Made by a program: the position numbers and the translations under genes. The notes beneath the pieces are model-generated. The model did not search any database. It was not told where the DNA came from and worked only from the letters and a program-made list of their open reading frames with translations. This document shows, in pieces, positions 32,607-47,500 of a DNA stretch of 64,000 nucleotides. Within the stretch, counting starts at the first letter, position 1. Every line of letters starts with the position of its first letter. This DNA comes from Cyanoderma ruficeps (Eukaryota > Chordata > Aves > Passeriformes > Timaliidae): contig VZDJ01007749.1 in the NCBI GenBank assembly GCA_008694505.1, positions 4,182,941-4,246,940 on the forward strand, in the 5' to 3' direction.

Positions 32607-35600
32607 CCAAGTTAACCATATCTAGATGATCAGAGCAAAGTGTGTTTAACACCCATTGTATTGGGTGCTGGTGGGTTCCCTGGTGGTTGTTTGATGGGTA
32701 AATGTATCATTGCGAGGCTCTGACAGTACCTGAATATTTCTGTAATAAGCTTTCCCTTCTGCTGATGGAAATAATACACTGTTTTGGAAAGACTGGACTA
32801 GAATAAGGTTTCTTGCTGGCCTATTTTTCCTGTTATTTTTCCACTCTCATGCTCCAACTGTGCCTTAGCAGGACTCTGAGGCTTCAGAGAAGACCAGTTG
32901 CTCCCATTTCCAGGGCTGAGTTGCTCTGGTCCACTGTCTGCTCCCAACTCTGCTGTCCAGCCTTCTGCCCTGGGTGCTTTTTCAGGAGGGTTTGTGAGGT
33001 GATGTAGAAGAGCCAGTGGTTGCTTGTAACCTGTCTGTGTGAATGATGTCTTTATCCTGCAAACATTCCCAGGAATGTCTCCTCTGAGGGCCCGCCTTCC
33101 TAGTGAAACTGGTGGTCTCTGGCATTCCTCTTGGGATCAGGGAGTTGGCAAAATCAGGCTCCTAGAGAGGTTGGGCACCCTCCAGTGCTCTGGTGCACTG
33201 GAGTTACTGAGGGTACCCTATGCTTTGATGATCATAACCTCTCGTGTCTCTTTCCCCAGATGGAGAAACAATGCAAGTGGTTGATTAGAAAGAGGTTATA
33301 TGTGGTTTTAAAATCAGAGATGTGCTGAGTAGTGGCAGAAGTGGAAGGCTTGCAGCCAGAAATTATGGACTCTGCCCACACCTCTCGAAAGGACTCAGCA
33401 TTGAAGTGCTTTCGGCTTTTTCAGCTTCTCTATTTGAACACCAGGAAGAATAGCACAAATTTTACACCAGGGAGTTTTGAAAGCTGCTGCATGTGAAACA
33501 CTCTTGGGTTTGAATGTACCATATAAACTAGTGTGTATTAATTTATTTTTCCCATCAGTGGAATTAAACTTGGGGCCTGGTATATCTACTGGTGGATGTC
33601 AGTTGGATGCTGGTGTTTTGTGAGTTTCTGCCAAACATCCACAGATTTGCTCAATTACTATGTAGAGTGCCATCTGAATGTATTGGAACTGGTCAGGGAG
33701 CTGGTATGAACTAGTATGTTTGTGTGTTTACAAAATGCAGACTACAAATTTACTCCTGAGGACTGATTGTCATCTTAAACTGCCTTTTTTTAAAAATAAA
33801 GTATTTTTTCTAGAAGTAAATAAGATTTATTTATATGGTCTGTTAATTTTAAGAAAAGGCTAATAAACAGCTGTTCAGTGATCACAGACTCCTGTTGAAC
33901 AGCAAATAATTTTTTCTTGCTTTTCAGCAGTGTAGTTTTGAGATGTTACTGTTTGGTTTTATGGAGGGTTTGAGCTGAGGTTGCATTTGTGGATGTGTAT
34001 TTTTATACTGACGGTTCTGGTCTGAGATGTTATCTGCTGTATTTCATGTAAGACTGAATCACAATCTGATTTTTTTGGGGGGAAAGGTTTAGGAGGTATT
34101 CTGCCATGGAAGAGCTAATGTCTTAATGACAGCCATGTGACTGCTGCTATATTTAGGGGAACTAAGAAGCTTCATGTTCTAGTATTTAGATCTTTTAGGA
34201 CTACTTTATGAACTTGTAATCTAGAACTACAATTTAATTTAAAAATGAATCAGGGTAAAAGAATTGAGATCTGAACTAATTGTTCTTGTTTTTATTTGAT
34301 TCTGCAAGTTTAACTCAGCAAGTGGAGAAAGTAAGGTCTCTAGAATGGGAAGCTGAATTTTACATTTTTGTAGGATTTCAGTCTTCTTTGGTGCTTGAAA
34401 TGACATTAGGCTGGTTAGAAGTGTCAGGTTAGTTATTGTATGATTCAGATGCTGCTTTGCTTCTAAAATCCCATCTTTGGCTTTAAGTGAAAACACAATT
34501 GCATTCCCTATTCTTATACAGTATTAGTTTTGTGACTTGCTAATAAGATGATTTGTTTTTGTTTATATTACATAGGTATCTTATATCTACCACAGCCGTG
34601 GAAACAGCCATGGTGTTTGTGTTCTGAGGGTTAAATCAGGGCACATTTTGAGATAACAGGAAGAAACTGGAACATTTTGATTTGGTTTGTTCTATATATT
34701 TGATGCTAGTTTTCATTTTTATCTCTATTGATAGTTGTATTTGTGATTTAGAAAAGGACTTGTCTAATTATAGCAACTGGAGCTTACCAGAAGAAGCTTG
34801 AGAATTCCAAGCACTTTGCTTTTTCTTTTCTACTTGTGTGTGAGTTGCCACGCTGACGCAAGAGTGTAAGGGAGGTAATGAAGGCTGATAAGGTGAACTT
34901 GAAAGAGAACTATAGTGATAAAAATAAGCTTTTGGAGATGTTTGGGTTCTGGGAAAACTTTCTTTCTAATGGCTCCAATTTGGACTGCTTTTAAAAAGAA
35001 GCTAGAACAATGTTATATAGGATATATTGAAAGAATAGCAGAATAAACCTGAAAGTGTTGTGATGATGAAGTAAGGGAAGATGGAGGTCACCAATAATAC
35101 ACCAATACTGGTGAGGTCAGTGACATGATTAAATCTGTGCTCTTTTGGAAAAATGTAAATTGTCCTTTAGTAAAATTTTGTGTGGTTGGTTTTGTTCAGT
35201 TTATTGTTTTTGTTTGGTTTGGTTTTTTGGTTTTTTGTTGGTTTGTTGTGTTGTTGTTTTTTCATACCAAAGAAAGTTTTGGAAGATGGATTAAATTGTT
35301 TTCATTTCATCTCTAGTAGAACTGAAATGTATTGTTTATGCAGTGCTGATATGGTCAAACACTGGACTGTCATCATTGGTCTCGTACTTCTATTATTCAG
35401 TTGTGCAACATCTGTTCTGGATATTGAAAATGGTTCTATCACCATACAGCCTATTTTTTAAGACAGAATTGTGGAGAGGTTGTCTGTGGCATCCTTCTGC
35501 TGATCTCTCTCATGTTTTTTCTTAAGAAAAATGGTAAGCCCCTTTCTGAGCTAGGTTTGGTTTTGCATATTGGTTACAAAAGAAAATAAAATCTTGTCCC

Positions 35601-38600
35601 TAGGTTTCTGCACCTCTTTTTTGTTATTTATCACTATATAGTTCCTGAACAGTCACAGACATTTTCAGCTGTGAGTTGCTTATATTTTGTTTTTAAAACA
35701 GACTTGAAAAACAAACAGTCATTTAGGTCCTGTTCTTAGCAGACAGTAAAAGACTTAGTAATCAACTTTTTCAAGTTTTGTTGGTTTGGGTGTTTTTTAA
35801 AGTAGACTCTGGTGCTCACTACTTTCCAATCTTAGTACTATCTAACCCATTAGAAATATTTCTTTTCCTAATTACATTCTAAAAGGTATCAACTTTTTAC
35901 TCTAGTCATATAAATTTGAATACCTCCTTGTCTGACATAAGGAAAACCAGTTATTCAGTTCTTTCTGGGAAAGAATGAGCATCTTGCTTGTCAAGGCCAT
36001 TTAATGTGCTTAGGCCTATTCCTGATTTTAAATGTGAGTTGTTTCATTACTTGCAGCTGAGCCATGTGAACTGATGGGGCTCCATCAATGTAGAAGACAT
36101 TGTGGCATTCTTGATGCATAAATTTCTGACATTGTTTACGATAACACTTTACTGCTTATTTTATGTAATCTGTTGTTTCTGTTACACAGCTGCAGCCAAC
36201 AATTAAATGCTTTTTATTGATTAGAGCGAAAGAAGAAGGTTCTTCAGTGCTCTCAAACAGAAACGACCTTCAAATCTCTAAGTTTCAGAATATTGTGGAA
36301 ACATCTTTTATACAGATGCAGTTCTATACCAAATTACTTGAAAAAGAAGGGAACAGTATTTGCAGGAAAATACATAGAAGAATGGTTGCCTATGCAGGCT
36401 TTAGTGTTAGGTAGCTCTGTGTTTAAGGTCTGTACCTTTTAAATTGTGACTTTTTCCTCCCATATATTTCAATTTTGACTCTTTCCTTGAACACAGTAAA
36501 CTAATTGCTGTAAGTTTATCAGCAGTTCTGACGTGATCAAATGAGCTGTGATTCCGTCCAGTTAATTCTGCTTGTTTTTTATTAGTTTTCAGTAGAGCGA
36601 GGCATTAATCCTTTGTAACATGTTTGTTTCTTTACACATTTGCATTACACTGTTTGTTTGGGGTTTTTTAAACCCTTAATTTTGAGTAGAAATAAGTTTA
36701 AAGGGTGTTTCTTTTTGGCTGTTTTTGTTCTGTTGGGCAGGAAGTTTGGAAGTACTCCAAGGCTGCTTATTTTGGGGCATATTTGGGGTATGTGTCTCCA
36801 GGTTGACTGACTTCTGTCAGTAATGTCCTGTTTGTTTCAAAGGAGCATGGCTTGCTTAGATAGAAAGCTAACTAATACTTAGTTTCCAGGAATTTTAAAA
36901 ATGCCTTTATTCTGTACAGAAATTCCTCGCATGCTTTGATCTAATGGGGACAAATGGAGAAATACAATTATATGAGTTAGTCTGCTCAGTGGGCATTATA
37001 AACCTCATGACAACACAATAAATTCCCTGGTACCAGGACATATCATATTTAAGGGTTCATCCAGTAAGGGATTTTTTTTATGGTAAGATCATAACTGTAA
37101 AATGTACTGCCGAAGGTGTGTTTGAATTTTTAACCTCTGTGTCAGATATGAGACTGTGTGTTATGTACCTGATTAAAGTCCTTCCTTGTAGTTTGGCTCT
37201 TCTCTCCTGGACTTTACTGACATCTTTTTATAACCTGCAGCATATTATTATATCACAGTTAAGTAAAGTATGGATATTGTGCCCCAAAAGCAATGAGCTT
37301 AATTGGTCCAATATAGTTCAATTCTTAGAATATATACATGTATATTCTTTTTTTTTTTTTGCAAAGACGAGTAGAAGCTACCTTTCTTTTTGAAGCTCAA
37401 CCTTGCAGCCATAGATCAGTGTTTGACTCCTGAATAGCAGCACCAAATAACAGTAATTTTACTACTGAATCATACCTGTGTCTGGAGAGACCAGTGTTGT
37501 TTTGAAATTTTCTTATGAATACATTGCAAATACAGGATTTTGAGATACAAAGTGGATATAGGCTACTATCCTGGAAATCATTTTCCCCATATTATTTTCT
37601 GAAAGTGAACTGTAATAAATTATCCTGGATGTGTCTTTGAAAAATATTAACCTATTCTTAGCATCACTAATTGATTTTATGCTGTAAAAAATTCACAGTC
37701 TCCATTTGTGCAGAAAACTTCCAGAAGCAATTAGATCCTGCTGCCAAGCTCTAAAACCTGACTAAAAAAGCTACAGTGGATAGCAGAGGCAGGATTGAAA
37801 GAAAAGGTCAGTTTCTAGACTCTTTAAGTTTTATCTTTTGGCAAAGAAGGCATTCCTTCCATAAGTATTTGTACTTGTTTAATTTGATTTTCTTTTTTCT
37901 GGCTGAACAACTGGAATATTTTGTTCTACTCTGGTCTAACTTACCTCAACACGTTATTTTTCTAAAATCCTCATTAAGCTTGGGAATGCCACTAATGTGG
38001 ACCAAAATCTTTTAAAAATGCAAGTGATTTAGGTCAGTCATGTGCAATCTTTTGTTAACGACAAGGTTTTTATTCCAAATAGTTTAAACATGACATTAGC
38101 CTTCATAATAACTGCAAAAATCTTCTATTCAGACAGGTCAGTTTGCTTTATTTCTAGTAATACAGCCTAATTACGTTTACTAGTGGTCACCATGGATAAA
38201 ATCCACATGAGGTATATCCAGACTCCTATGACTTTGTGTTTCATAATTCTTCCTTATCCGTATCCAGACTTCCAGTTTGATTTCAATTAGTTTTGTTACA
38301 CAATATTGCAGATTTCTTTTATTCTTAGGGATCAGCTTCTTAGTGCACCTTCTCTTGGCAACTTTTTGAAAAGGTTTTCGTGGGGACCTTGTAGATGTTA
38401 TGAACTGTGGTATTTTTGTAGGCCATTTTGAAGAAAAAATGTATTATTTTCAGCAATTTAGTGGAAATGTACGCTATTTTTTTTGCAGAAATAAAAAGTG
38501 AGTTTAGCGTGTCATTCCAAGTGGGAGAGGAAAAAGCATTTGTAGGTGTTAGTAATTGCATTTCCTTCAAATGTTGTGGGATTAGAACAGCAATGCTTCT

Positions 38601-41541
38601 TTGGTCTTTTGTTCAGTTTCCTTTCAGTATCAGTTTGAGGTTTGCAGGAGGTTGTCATGGAGGGCCCACAGGTCTCCATTTCTGAGTCCTTCCTTTTTTC
38701 CATTCTCTGTGGTTTTCCATAGTGTTACTCCAAAGAAACTTACCTTCTCAACTGAGGCCTCATGCATTTCTTCCTTGCTTCCATTCTGTTGCTTTTCATC
38801 CCATCTAAATCTCAGTTTGTGTTTCTGGTATGATGTGGATATCCATGTCTCTGTCTGATCTTCCCATGGTCAGAATCTTAGTTTCTGGATTTGGTTTGGT
38901 GTTTTTTCTTTGTTTCTCCCTAGTCATCCCAAGTTTTCATGATTTTCTTGGTCAGATTCAGAGTATAGAGATTGTGTGTGGAGAATGGTAGCAAAAAGTT
39001 GTCACCTGTGTGAAAAATGCACGCAGTTCGTACGTGCATCTGTACAGTGTTTTCCTGTAAACACCCTGTACGTTTCTTATTAGATCAATTGATTTACTAT
39101 CATTAATCATTTTGCCTTGTTGGCTTTTGTGGAACTGGAGCCTTGGGCTGTTTGTTCTGGCTATGAGTAAGAAGTTGTGATCTGTTTCAGTCCTGTAGTC
39201 TAAAAAGGATGAAACTTAAGTGAGAGTATAGCTTTATCATTTTAGTACCTGAAACTAAAATAAAAAAGTGATAGGAAGGGTGGCAATTACTTTTGTCTGT
39301 CAAGTGCTTTAAGAAAATGTCATTTGTGCTATGGGGACACCACAGTCCCAAGGTATTTCCTGCTCTTGCTCATTAAAGTTCTTTCACCTTTACCACGATG
39401 CCTTTTGTAAATAAAGCACTGTGTTGTCTGAATGTTTTGCAGGACACATAGTAACAAGAGGAGGATGAGGAAATAGAAGTCACATTTTGATTGCAACTCA
39501 CTGGTTTTATCTTGGGTGGGGGCTGACTTGACGGTGTCTTAAAGCTGGCTAAATCCACTGATCTTTGTTTTGCTGGTGCTTGTGTGGGCAGAGGGACACA
39601 ATCCAGTTAACAACCAACCTGCAAAAGCACGTTGAAATCTGCCAGTACGGTTCTGTGAAGATACTGCAGTGGTGTTTGTATAAAAGAAAGAAGCTAGGAT
39701 TGTGACAGCCCAGACTTCTATGGCTTCACCTACTACAGCTCCTGTGCTGCGGGCTGTTTGCCTCTCAGATTCCCTCTAGCATACAAGGGAGCTACAATTC
39801 TGAAACAAACCTTGAGGCTACCAGCTTCGTCTCTTAAGTATTTGGTGTAGAAATTCAATGAGCCTCATTTTTTTCTGTAACGGTATCCAAAATTTTTCTT
39901 TTTGCTATGAGAAAGTTTCTAATCATGAAGAAAGATCTTCAGAATAACTGCTTTTGATGATGGTAATTCCTTGCAAAAAAAAGTGTTGGTCTTGTGTGTT
40001 CTGTGGTATTTGGCATGGTATCACTCAGTGTCTTTACACTGTTTTCCTTGTATACTTTGTAACTGAAAGACAAGGATTCTTATGTTAACACACTTGGAAT
40101 AGTTTCTATTTCCCCCAACTTTTAGAAAACACATGATGTACTATTTTGTGATTATTTAAAAAGATCCTTTTATAATTTTGATAGGGACTGAGACAAAAGA
40201 GACTTGTTTTCTCTCTCAACTGATAGGTTAGAGGAAATTATAGAAACTGCTTCCTATGCAAACAGAAATTTGCAGAGAAGACCATTATCATTTTGCTGTT
40301 GTGTCATTCCACCTCCAGTATTGACTATTTTCACTGTCACAGCTAGCAGCCACTTCTGGGTAACAAAATATGTACTTCCTAAATTTCTGCATCTTATAAA
40401 AGTCATAATTTAATTCTTGAAATTAAATTAGTCGAGTGGGTTTTTCTGGATCTAAGTAGGCTGGCTAAAAAATGTACTGTCTGTGCCCTTATATGCTACT
40501 GGTTTTTCTGAAAATAAGGGATGACTTAATATCTCCATTGATAATAATTTACACTCTGAAAATGCAAACCCTATTTAGAGTTAAGATTACCAAGAAAAAA
40601 TGGTGTACAACGTGTATTACCACAGCTAGTGTGTATTATTTCATTAACATGTTATGTTTTGTTAACTTTATCCTTGAGTAATGCTGACTGATACCTCGGT
40701 GAGTATCTGTGCAGTTACACTGCTGAGTATATGCTGCAGGAGCTCATGGTAACACCTGAGAAGTCTCTCCCTGGCTGATTAAGCAGAGATGTCATCTGAT
40801 CTTATCAGTAGTGGCCTAGTGCTTTAACTTTCTGGGAAAGAAAAAAGTGTACAGCAGGGGCAAGGAGCTGATGATTTGCTGTCTTGATGTACTCTTCTTG
40901 AATTTTTAACATTCTTCTTCTCCAATGCTAAGATCATTTAATGGAATTTTTATTACTGAAAATATTACATTCACTTTGTGGTCCTTGGCACTACCAATAG
41001 GACAGAATCTCATCCAATCATGTCTTGATATTAGTACTTAAAATTTTGCTTTAATTTCACCATTACATTTTCTTGATAAGGAAACAAACCAGTCTAAAGA
41101 GGTTTTGCTTTATCTTGGTCATGTAGTTCATGTTGTAAGTAAATGTATTTGACCATGTGTATGATCACATTACAATTACAAAAGTTTCTACCTGAGATGT
41201 TGTTGGCCATTGATTAGTTCTAAGGCCTCTAAGGCATTCAGCACTTAACCAGGCTGAATTTGTGGCACTAAAATCTTTTGTGCACATCAAAGTGTCGTAT
41301 GATTATTCAAAACTTGAATAATTTTATTTCACGTGACCTTGTGATTTTTTTTTCCTCCATCTACCTTAATTAGGAAGTAGAATGTTTATTGGTAATTCTT
41401 ACTGATGACAGATCATGATCAGCAAAATGAAATTTCCACTTTAAAACCTAGGCATTAATCATATATAATTCTGTCTCTAAAATAAAGTTTCTTGTGTTGT
41501 TTCCTTCACTTCAGAGAGGGTTTCCATCTTCTGGGGATTTC

Positions 41542-41558
41542 TTTTTTTTTTTTTTTTT
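41542..41558 (+). repeat. T17 homopolymer in intron 1
   Basis: An uninterrupted run of 17 T follows CTGGGGATTTC. No SINE body or target duplication is recognisable on either side, so I call it a simple repeat. Confidence 0.85.
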
Positions 41559-44500
41559 CCAGTTAAAGGAAACAATTTTCTCTAACATGTCACTGTCAGA
41601 TGAGGTTGGATCAAATTAATTCATGTGTTTGGGGCAAAAGTATTTTCTTTAGTAGTTTTGATGTTATCCCACTGATTCTCAAAGCAGTAAAGAAAGCTTT
41701 GACTGCTAGATTTGCACGGCACTTTTGTTAACATTAGGCTATCATTTGTTGCTGCTTTTACTTTAGCTTTTCAGTTTCTCTCAGACACACCTTCTCCAGC
41801 TCTCTCTGTGTTCTGTCTGTGGCATGTGAAATCACTCTTACACAGGGTGCAAAGGTCATTCTTAACGTAGCTCCAGCATCAGGGGTACAAATCCGTTTCC
41901 TATGGGAAGCATCAGAGGAAGTTTGCAGGAGATGGAAGATGGTAAATTAAGTAATTTTGGCAAAACTACAAGGATTTATTTTGGTATGCTAATCATTGTT
42001 TTAATAACACCCCCCACACACATCACCCTCGTAAAAGCTTGGGGTAGAATTTTCATTGCCTTCAAGAGAAGCAGGGTCAAACTGCATTTTTGAATTAAGC
42101 ATAATAACTTATCACAGGAGTTTGGGGTCTTTCGTGTGTGTATGTAAAACACAGTGCAGAGGAGCTGCATTGCTACTACCTGATGGCCCTTGCCAGAGTA
42201 TTCCCATCAGACAGGAATATTTGAAGTCTGTAAATGTGCTGCTTAGTGACATTTTCAGACTCACAATTTAAACATAGGCCTTGACAAATAAGCCCAGATT
42301 GTCTTCTCTCTCTCGGCTTAGTGTCTGTCTCATGCCATGTTTTTCTATGCCAGGCACTTAAAGACCTAGGTGCTATTTTCCCTGGTACTTTTTTCTCTTT
42401 GAGAGAAAAACAGCCTCTCCACTGAAAGGCCATTTCCCAGGTGTTGTGTCAAGATTTGAGAAAGCTTAGACATCTGAATGGAGATGGATTCATCACGTGG
42501 AAGGCATTAACTTTAATAGCTATGAGCCAAAATTGTTTGTCTGGTAGGAAGGAGAAGGCATTTCTAAGCCTGATTTTGCTCTCAGTTAATGGAGATAAGC
42601 ATGATGGTAATTCACTGATGCCCTCATGATACTAAAGCAGTTCATATTTGCTGCTGAGCTTCTAAAGGAAACCAAACTATTTGAGGGCATTAACTGGTTA
42701 AGTATTTAAAACTATACTTCAGTTACTGTAGCTTTTTCTAGATGTCAAGAGAGAATATTTTCATTGTTTTGCTTCACTTTTTTTATTGTATGCTTTTAAA
42801 ATGTGTGTTTATTTCCTGGTTGTGAGGGTTGTAAATATACTTTTTTTTCCTTTCAATTACTTTCCTGGTGAGAAAATAATTTACAGTAATATTGGGTACT
42901 TGCATATATTGCCTGGAAAACCTGTTTGAGAAAAGTATGTGGTCATTAGCATATGAAATATCTCTGCAAAGAAATGGAGGCACAGCTGTGAGTTGTGAAA
43001 GCAATTTAAAAATTCAGTGGAAAAACAGTTTCTAGGTTTATGTTTGTGTTCCTTCCAATTTAATTTTTTTTCTTCAAAGTTTTTTGAAATGTTTGTTGTG
43101 GAAATTCCTGAAGGTGTGGGTGGCTTGTAACTTCTGTGTGTTTAAGGGCTTTATTTATTTGCTTGAATTTCCAGTGTACTGTTTGGGTACCCTTTCTAAT
43201 CTTATTTCTGTGATCTTGTTGCTGTGATGTCCTCTTTCCTCCCTCTCCTGTACCTTCAGCATTGTACAACTTGAAGCAGTGGCAATTGTTTTATTTCTCA
43301 GAAGGGAAGTGCTCTTTTCTGCAGTGGTCAGGTGGATGCTTGCCAGAATTGTGTTTTGAGCAACTGTTTATGTGTGTTGAACTTGGACCTCCATAACAGT
43401 TAATCTTGTAACTCATACGGTGGTTTGTTAGTACCTCACCTTTTCAGAATCTTGCCTGCCACCCCATAATATGCATGCCACTGGCATTTCAGAGAAGTTT
43501 TCCTGGAGTGTTTAATGTCTTACATAAATTGAAATGCATACATTTAAAACTTGTCTAATATTTCCTATTTATGGAATAAGTTTGCACTGTCTCCTGCTGT
43601 GTGTTAGGGTTTAGCTGGAGTGGACTTGGAGGAATACTGATGGTTGTGGTGTTGGAGAAAGTAACTGTCAGGCTGCAGAATTCAGATCATTGCCACACTA
43701 GAAACTTAACCCATAAAACTTCATATGCTTTCAGGAAGTAAAATATTTTGTCAACAAAGATAACCAGAAACTCTTTGATTATTATCTCCAACTGATGTTG
43801 CTAATTACCTCCCAGAAAACTTGTCTCCATAGGTATTGCTCAGAAAAGTTGTAATTGAAGGTTGAGGCAGGTTCTCTTAAATCCTTGTACTTAATTGCCA
43901 CTTAAGGTGAAAAAGACAGTATGGGTAGGCAGTTTCATAATACTGCCACTTCTGTGGATCAGGAAATTCCCCCTTCCTACCCCTCCTTTGTTTCTGCCTG
44001 GTGCATCTGAGTATATGCTTCCTGCCTGTTTCCACTGGCACTCTGATCTGCCCTGTGAGGAACTGATTTTAAAGCAACTGTGCTAAGTAAAAGTCATCTT
44101 TCCATCAAGAAGGGATATTCTGCATTTTTTGTTAACTTCGTTTTGGTGTTTACCGCTTAAGAACTCCTGAGCACGTTCTGTAGGGTGCCTGGAGCTTGGT
44201 TAGTGGTCAGTCTGCTTTTACAGCAACTTAGTCATGACATACCAGAAGAGAAATGTGGAATTTTTCTTTTTTATATAGAAAAAGAAAAATTCAAGAAATA
44301 TTTATGGGCTATTGCTTTGCAGATAGCAACTCTTTCCGAGGCACAGTGTAATTCATGTAGTACATAATGCTTTGTATCAGAAGTTATTTATGGGGAAGTT
44401 TGTTTAATAAGGATCTTTCTGAGTGATTTTGCTGCCTCATTATAATCTGCATTTACTTTGTGTTTCATTTGCGCAAAAACATTTTGTACAAATTGCTGTA

Positions 44501-47500
44501 ATTTGTCTTTTTGCTCTGCCAGGTTCAAATGCAAAAGTTCTTCTAGTGTCCCAAGGTAGCTATTTATGATATTCCAGGAATGGAGGGATCAGAGCTGGCA
44601 CTGAGTCTCTCAGAACTCTTCAGAGAAAGTATGGCAAGGGTTGGAGTTTGACTTCCATGGCCTTCTGCCATGGCCAGCTCTTGTGCCTACTTTTAGATGA
44701 GGGGAAGGAATAACTATTCCTCTGCTCTGCTGTTGCACATTTAATATTCCTAAAATGACAGTGATTTAGGGTTCTTATTCTTGATGTGGTACCACAAGAC
44801 TTTAGAAAGTTGCCTCCTTTCTTTTACAGGTGTGGAAGGTCACCAATGAATTGGTGCTCTGACGTGGCAGGCTTACTAAAATGAGTTTGTTTTCTTACTA
44901 GTCTGTAGGCAGTGGAATTTGGGGTTTTAGTCCAGTCTTGGCTTCATTAGCACATGGATAGAAAAGAGTAACTTTTAATGAGTTCTTTGATTGTTTAAAG
45001 GGAGCTGTTTTGAAAAAAAATTATTAACAAAATATTAGGCTTCAGCCTGACCACATGACATTTGAAATAATGGTTGGTCATTGACACCTTTGTAAAATCA
45101 AAGACAGAACAGTAGTGGGGTTTAGAATTTGTTTTGTTTTGTTTATTTGTATGGAACAGTGACATCTGAATGAAGTGCAAGCTAGTGCAAAACCAGATCC
45201 TACATCAGTATTTGTTCTGGAAAGCTGCAATAGCTCATTTGTGGTTCTCCTGCTTGCAAATAATGTAGTTGTTCCACCTCCTGCTGAACGTTTTTATTCG
45301 TTATATGATTCTGCTGTTGAATGTCTCTGCTTCTTTGAACTATATTAAGGAAGAACACAGAGCAGGTTACTTATGTTGATGATTTCTTGAGTTAAATCCC
45401 AAACTGCAGAGAAGAATTTAATGTTCTCCTGGAGGTTCTTCAGTCTTTCCCCCCTTGTAACAGAGGAAGTTTTCTTTTGTGTAGATTAGTATAGTAAGTC
45501 ACTTCCATTTTGTGAGCTCACTACTGTAGTAGGTGAGCTGTAGATTAAATGGAGAGTAATTCCTTTACTCATCTCTTTGAATGTTTTTCCCCTCTTGCTT
45601 GTGCCTTTGACTGGTGACCGTGACTGAATGGCCACACATAAAAATCTCCAAGACTTTGTTAGCACAGTCAGCATCTTTGTTTTAAGGTACATTTCTGCAC
45701 CAAGCGTGATAATAATTTTCCTGTGGGTTGGTTTAATTCCTCAGAAATGTTACTGGATGATTGCACTGGAAAAGAAGAGGCATGTTTCTTTCTTGTGATT
45801 GTGATTTCATTAACTGCATACGGTGCATAATTTTGGAGCTTATTAGCTGAGAAGAGTAGTTAGGATTTGAAACTTGAAGTATTGCATTATTATTTTTTTT
45901 AGTGTTGCTTACAGTGTTGGGAGAAAGACAAACACAAGTAAAGTCAACATGATTATTCTTCTTTCCTTTTTCTTTCAAGCCTGGTAGCTTCAGGAAGGAA
46001 GCTTTACCATGGAAAGAGATGTTGATGTGTTGCCATTGCAGTGGTTCTGCGGAGCACTGACCTTCTGGTCATGTTGAGGGCACTGGCCTCTGCTTAGTTC
46101 CTGCACAAGTGCAGAACAAATAAATGGTGGTTCAGAGCTGCCTTCCCATGTTTGCTGAGAGTTCTGACTCATCCTCAAAACTTAAGATTTTGTCCTGACC
46201 TAACCATGAACCTTAAAGCCTCTGCTCCCCTGAGATATGTATTTTGCTTTTGAGTGGTTTCAACTTGATGATAGGACAGGTGGGACCAAATCTTGCTTAC
46301 CTGTTGTCAGAGTTGTTCCAAGTGTGTTGTACATTCAGTATGAGTTGAGCAATGTTGCAAGGATTATCTTTGAGCTGTTTAGCCTGAGATACTGCTTCTC
46401 CTTGATTCAAGTTTCTGAATTTGAGGAGTTTGCGCCATACATGAAAGCGTCCCCACTGCCCAGCAGATGTCTTGATCTCAGGCATCTCTGTTAAGATCAG
46501 GAGCTGGTCCTACTGGTCGTTTGGAAATGCAAGGCCTAAGTAATGACTATGTTCTGCTTTTTTATTTTGTATCTGCTGAAGTTTTGAATCCTTCCACACT
46601 CACTGGAGGTTGAGCATTTTTTGTGCAATTTCAGTGATAAAGATTTACGGTGCAGCTCCGCAGTTTGACATCTGCACGCCTGCAGGGAGTGAGCTGATTG
46701 TTGGGTGAAGTATGTCTGCAGTTGCAGCAGAACTGACTTAAGAAGTGAACAAGATGTATTGTGTAACTGTGCCTTGTTGAGTGCACAGGAGATTTTTATT
46801 TATCTCTTTCCCAGTCGTGCAACACCAGATTTAAATGGTGTGAGAATAGAGCAAGGAATAGCAGTGTTGGTGTTATGAAGAAATTTACATTATGTTGTTG
46901 TGTATCTATAAAGTAATTCAGCTGAGTAATGCTTGAGCTGATTCTGGGTTTGCGTGAAACTCAGAGAATTCCTCCCAGTCTGAAACAAAGGATATGTGAG
47001 TATCATTTATAGTTTTAGCCAAAATAGCTGTAGCTGTATGATGGTGATGTTTTCCCTGCCTGTTCCCCCCAGTGACCTGTTCTGCATATCCCATAGGACA
47101 GCAGGTCTCTGGAAACTTAAGTCATGTTTTGTTGGGGACTAAGCTGTCAAAGTAAGCAGTTACTTAGTGGATGAATTTGTGGTTTTCTGGAAAGGAAAAT
47201 GTTTGGGGTTTTTTTCACAAGGGAATTGAATGATGCTATGGAGAATTTTATTCTCTTGCTGGCTGCTACAGAGGTTTTTGGTTTTTTTTTCATGTAATGG
47301 TGGATATTGACCACATATTTTATATGTAGCTAGTATTGTGCATTCATCACCATATGCATCAGTTAGTTGACTTCCTGTGGTTTGATATGAAGAGATACTG
47401 AGAACTCTCAGCTGTCACTGGAATCAGTTGGAGCCCTGTTTTAAACTCTAAAGCTCTATATAATGCTGTGTGCTCTATAAAGTTCATATATGGATTTCTA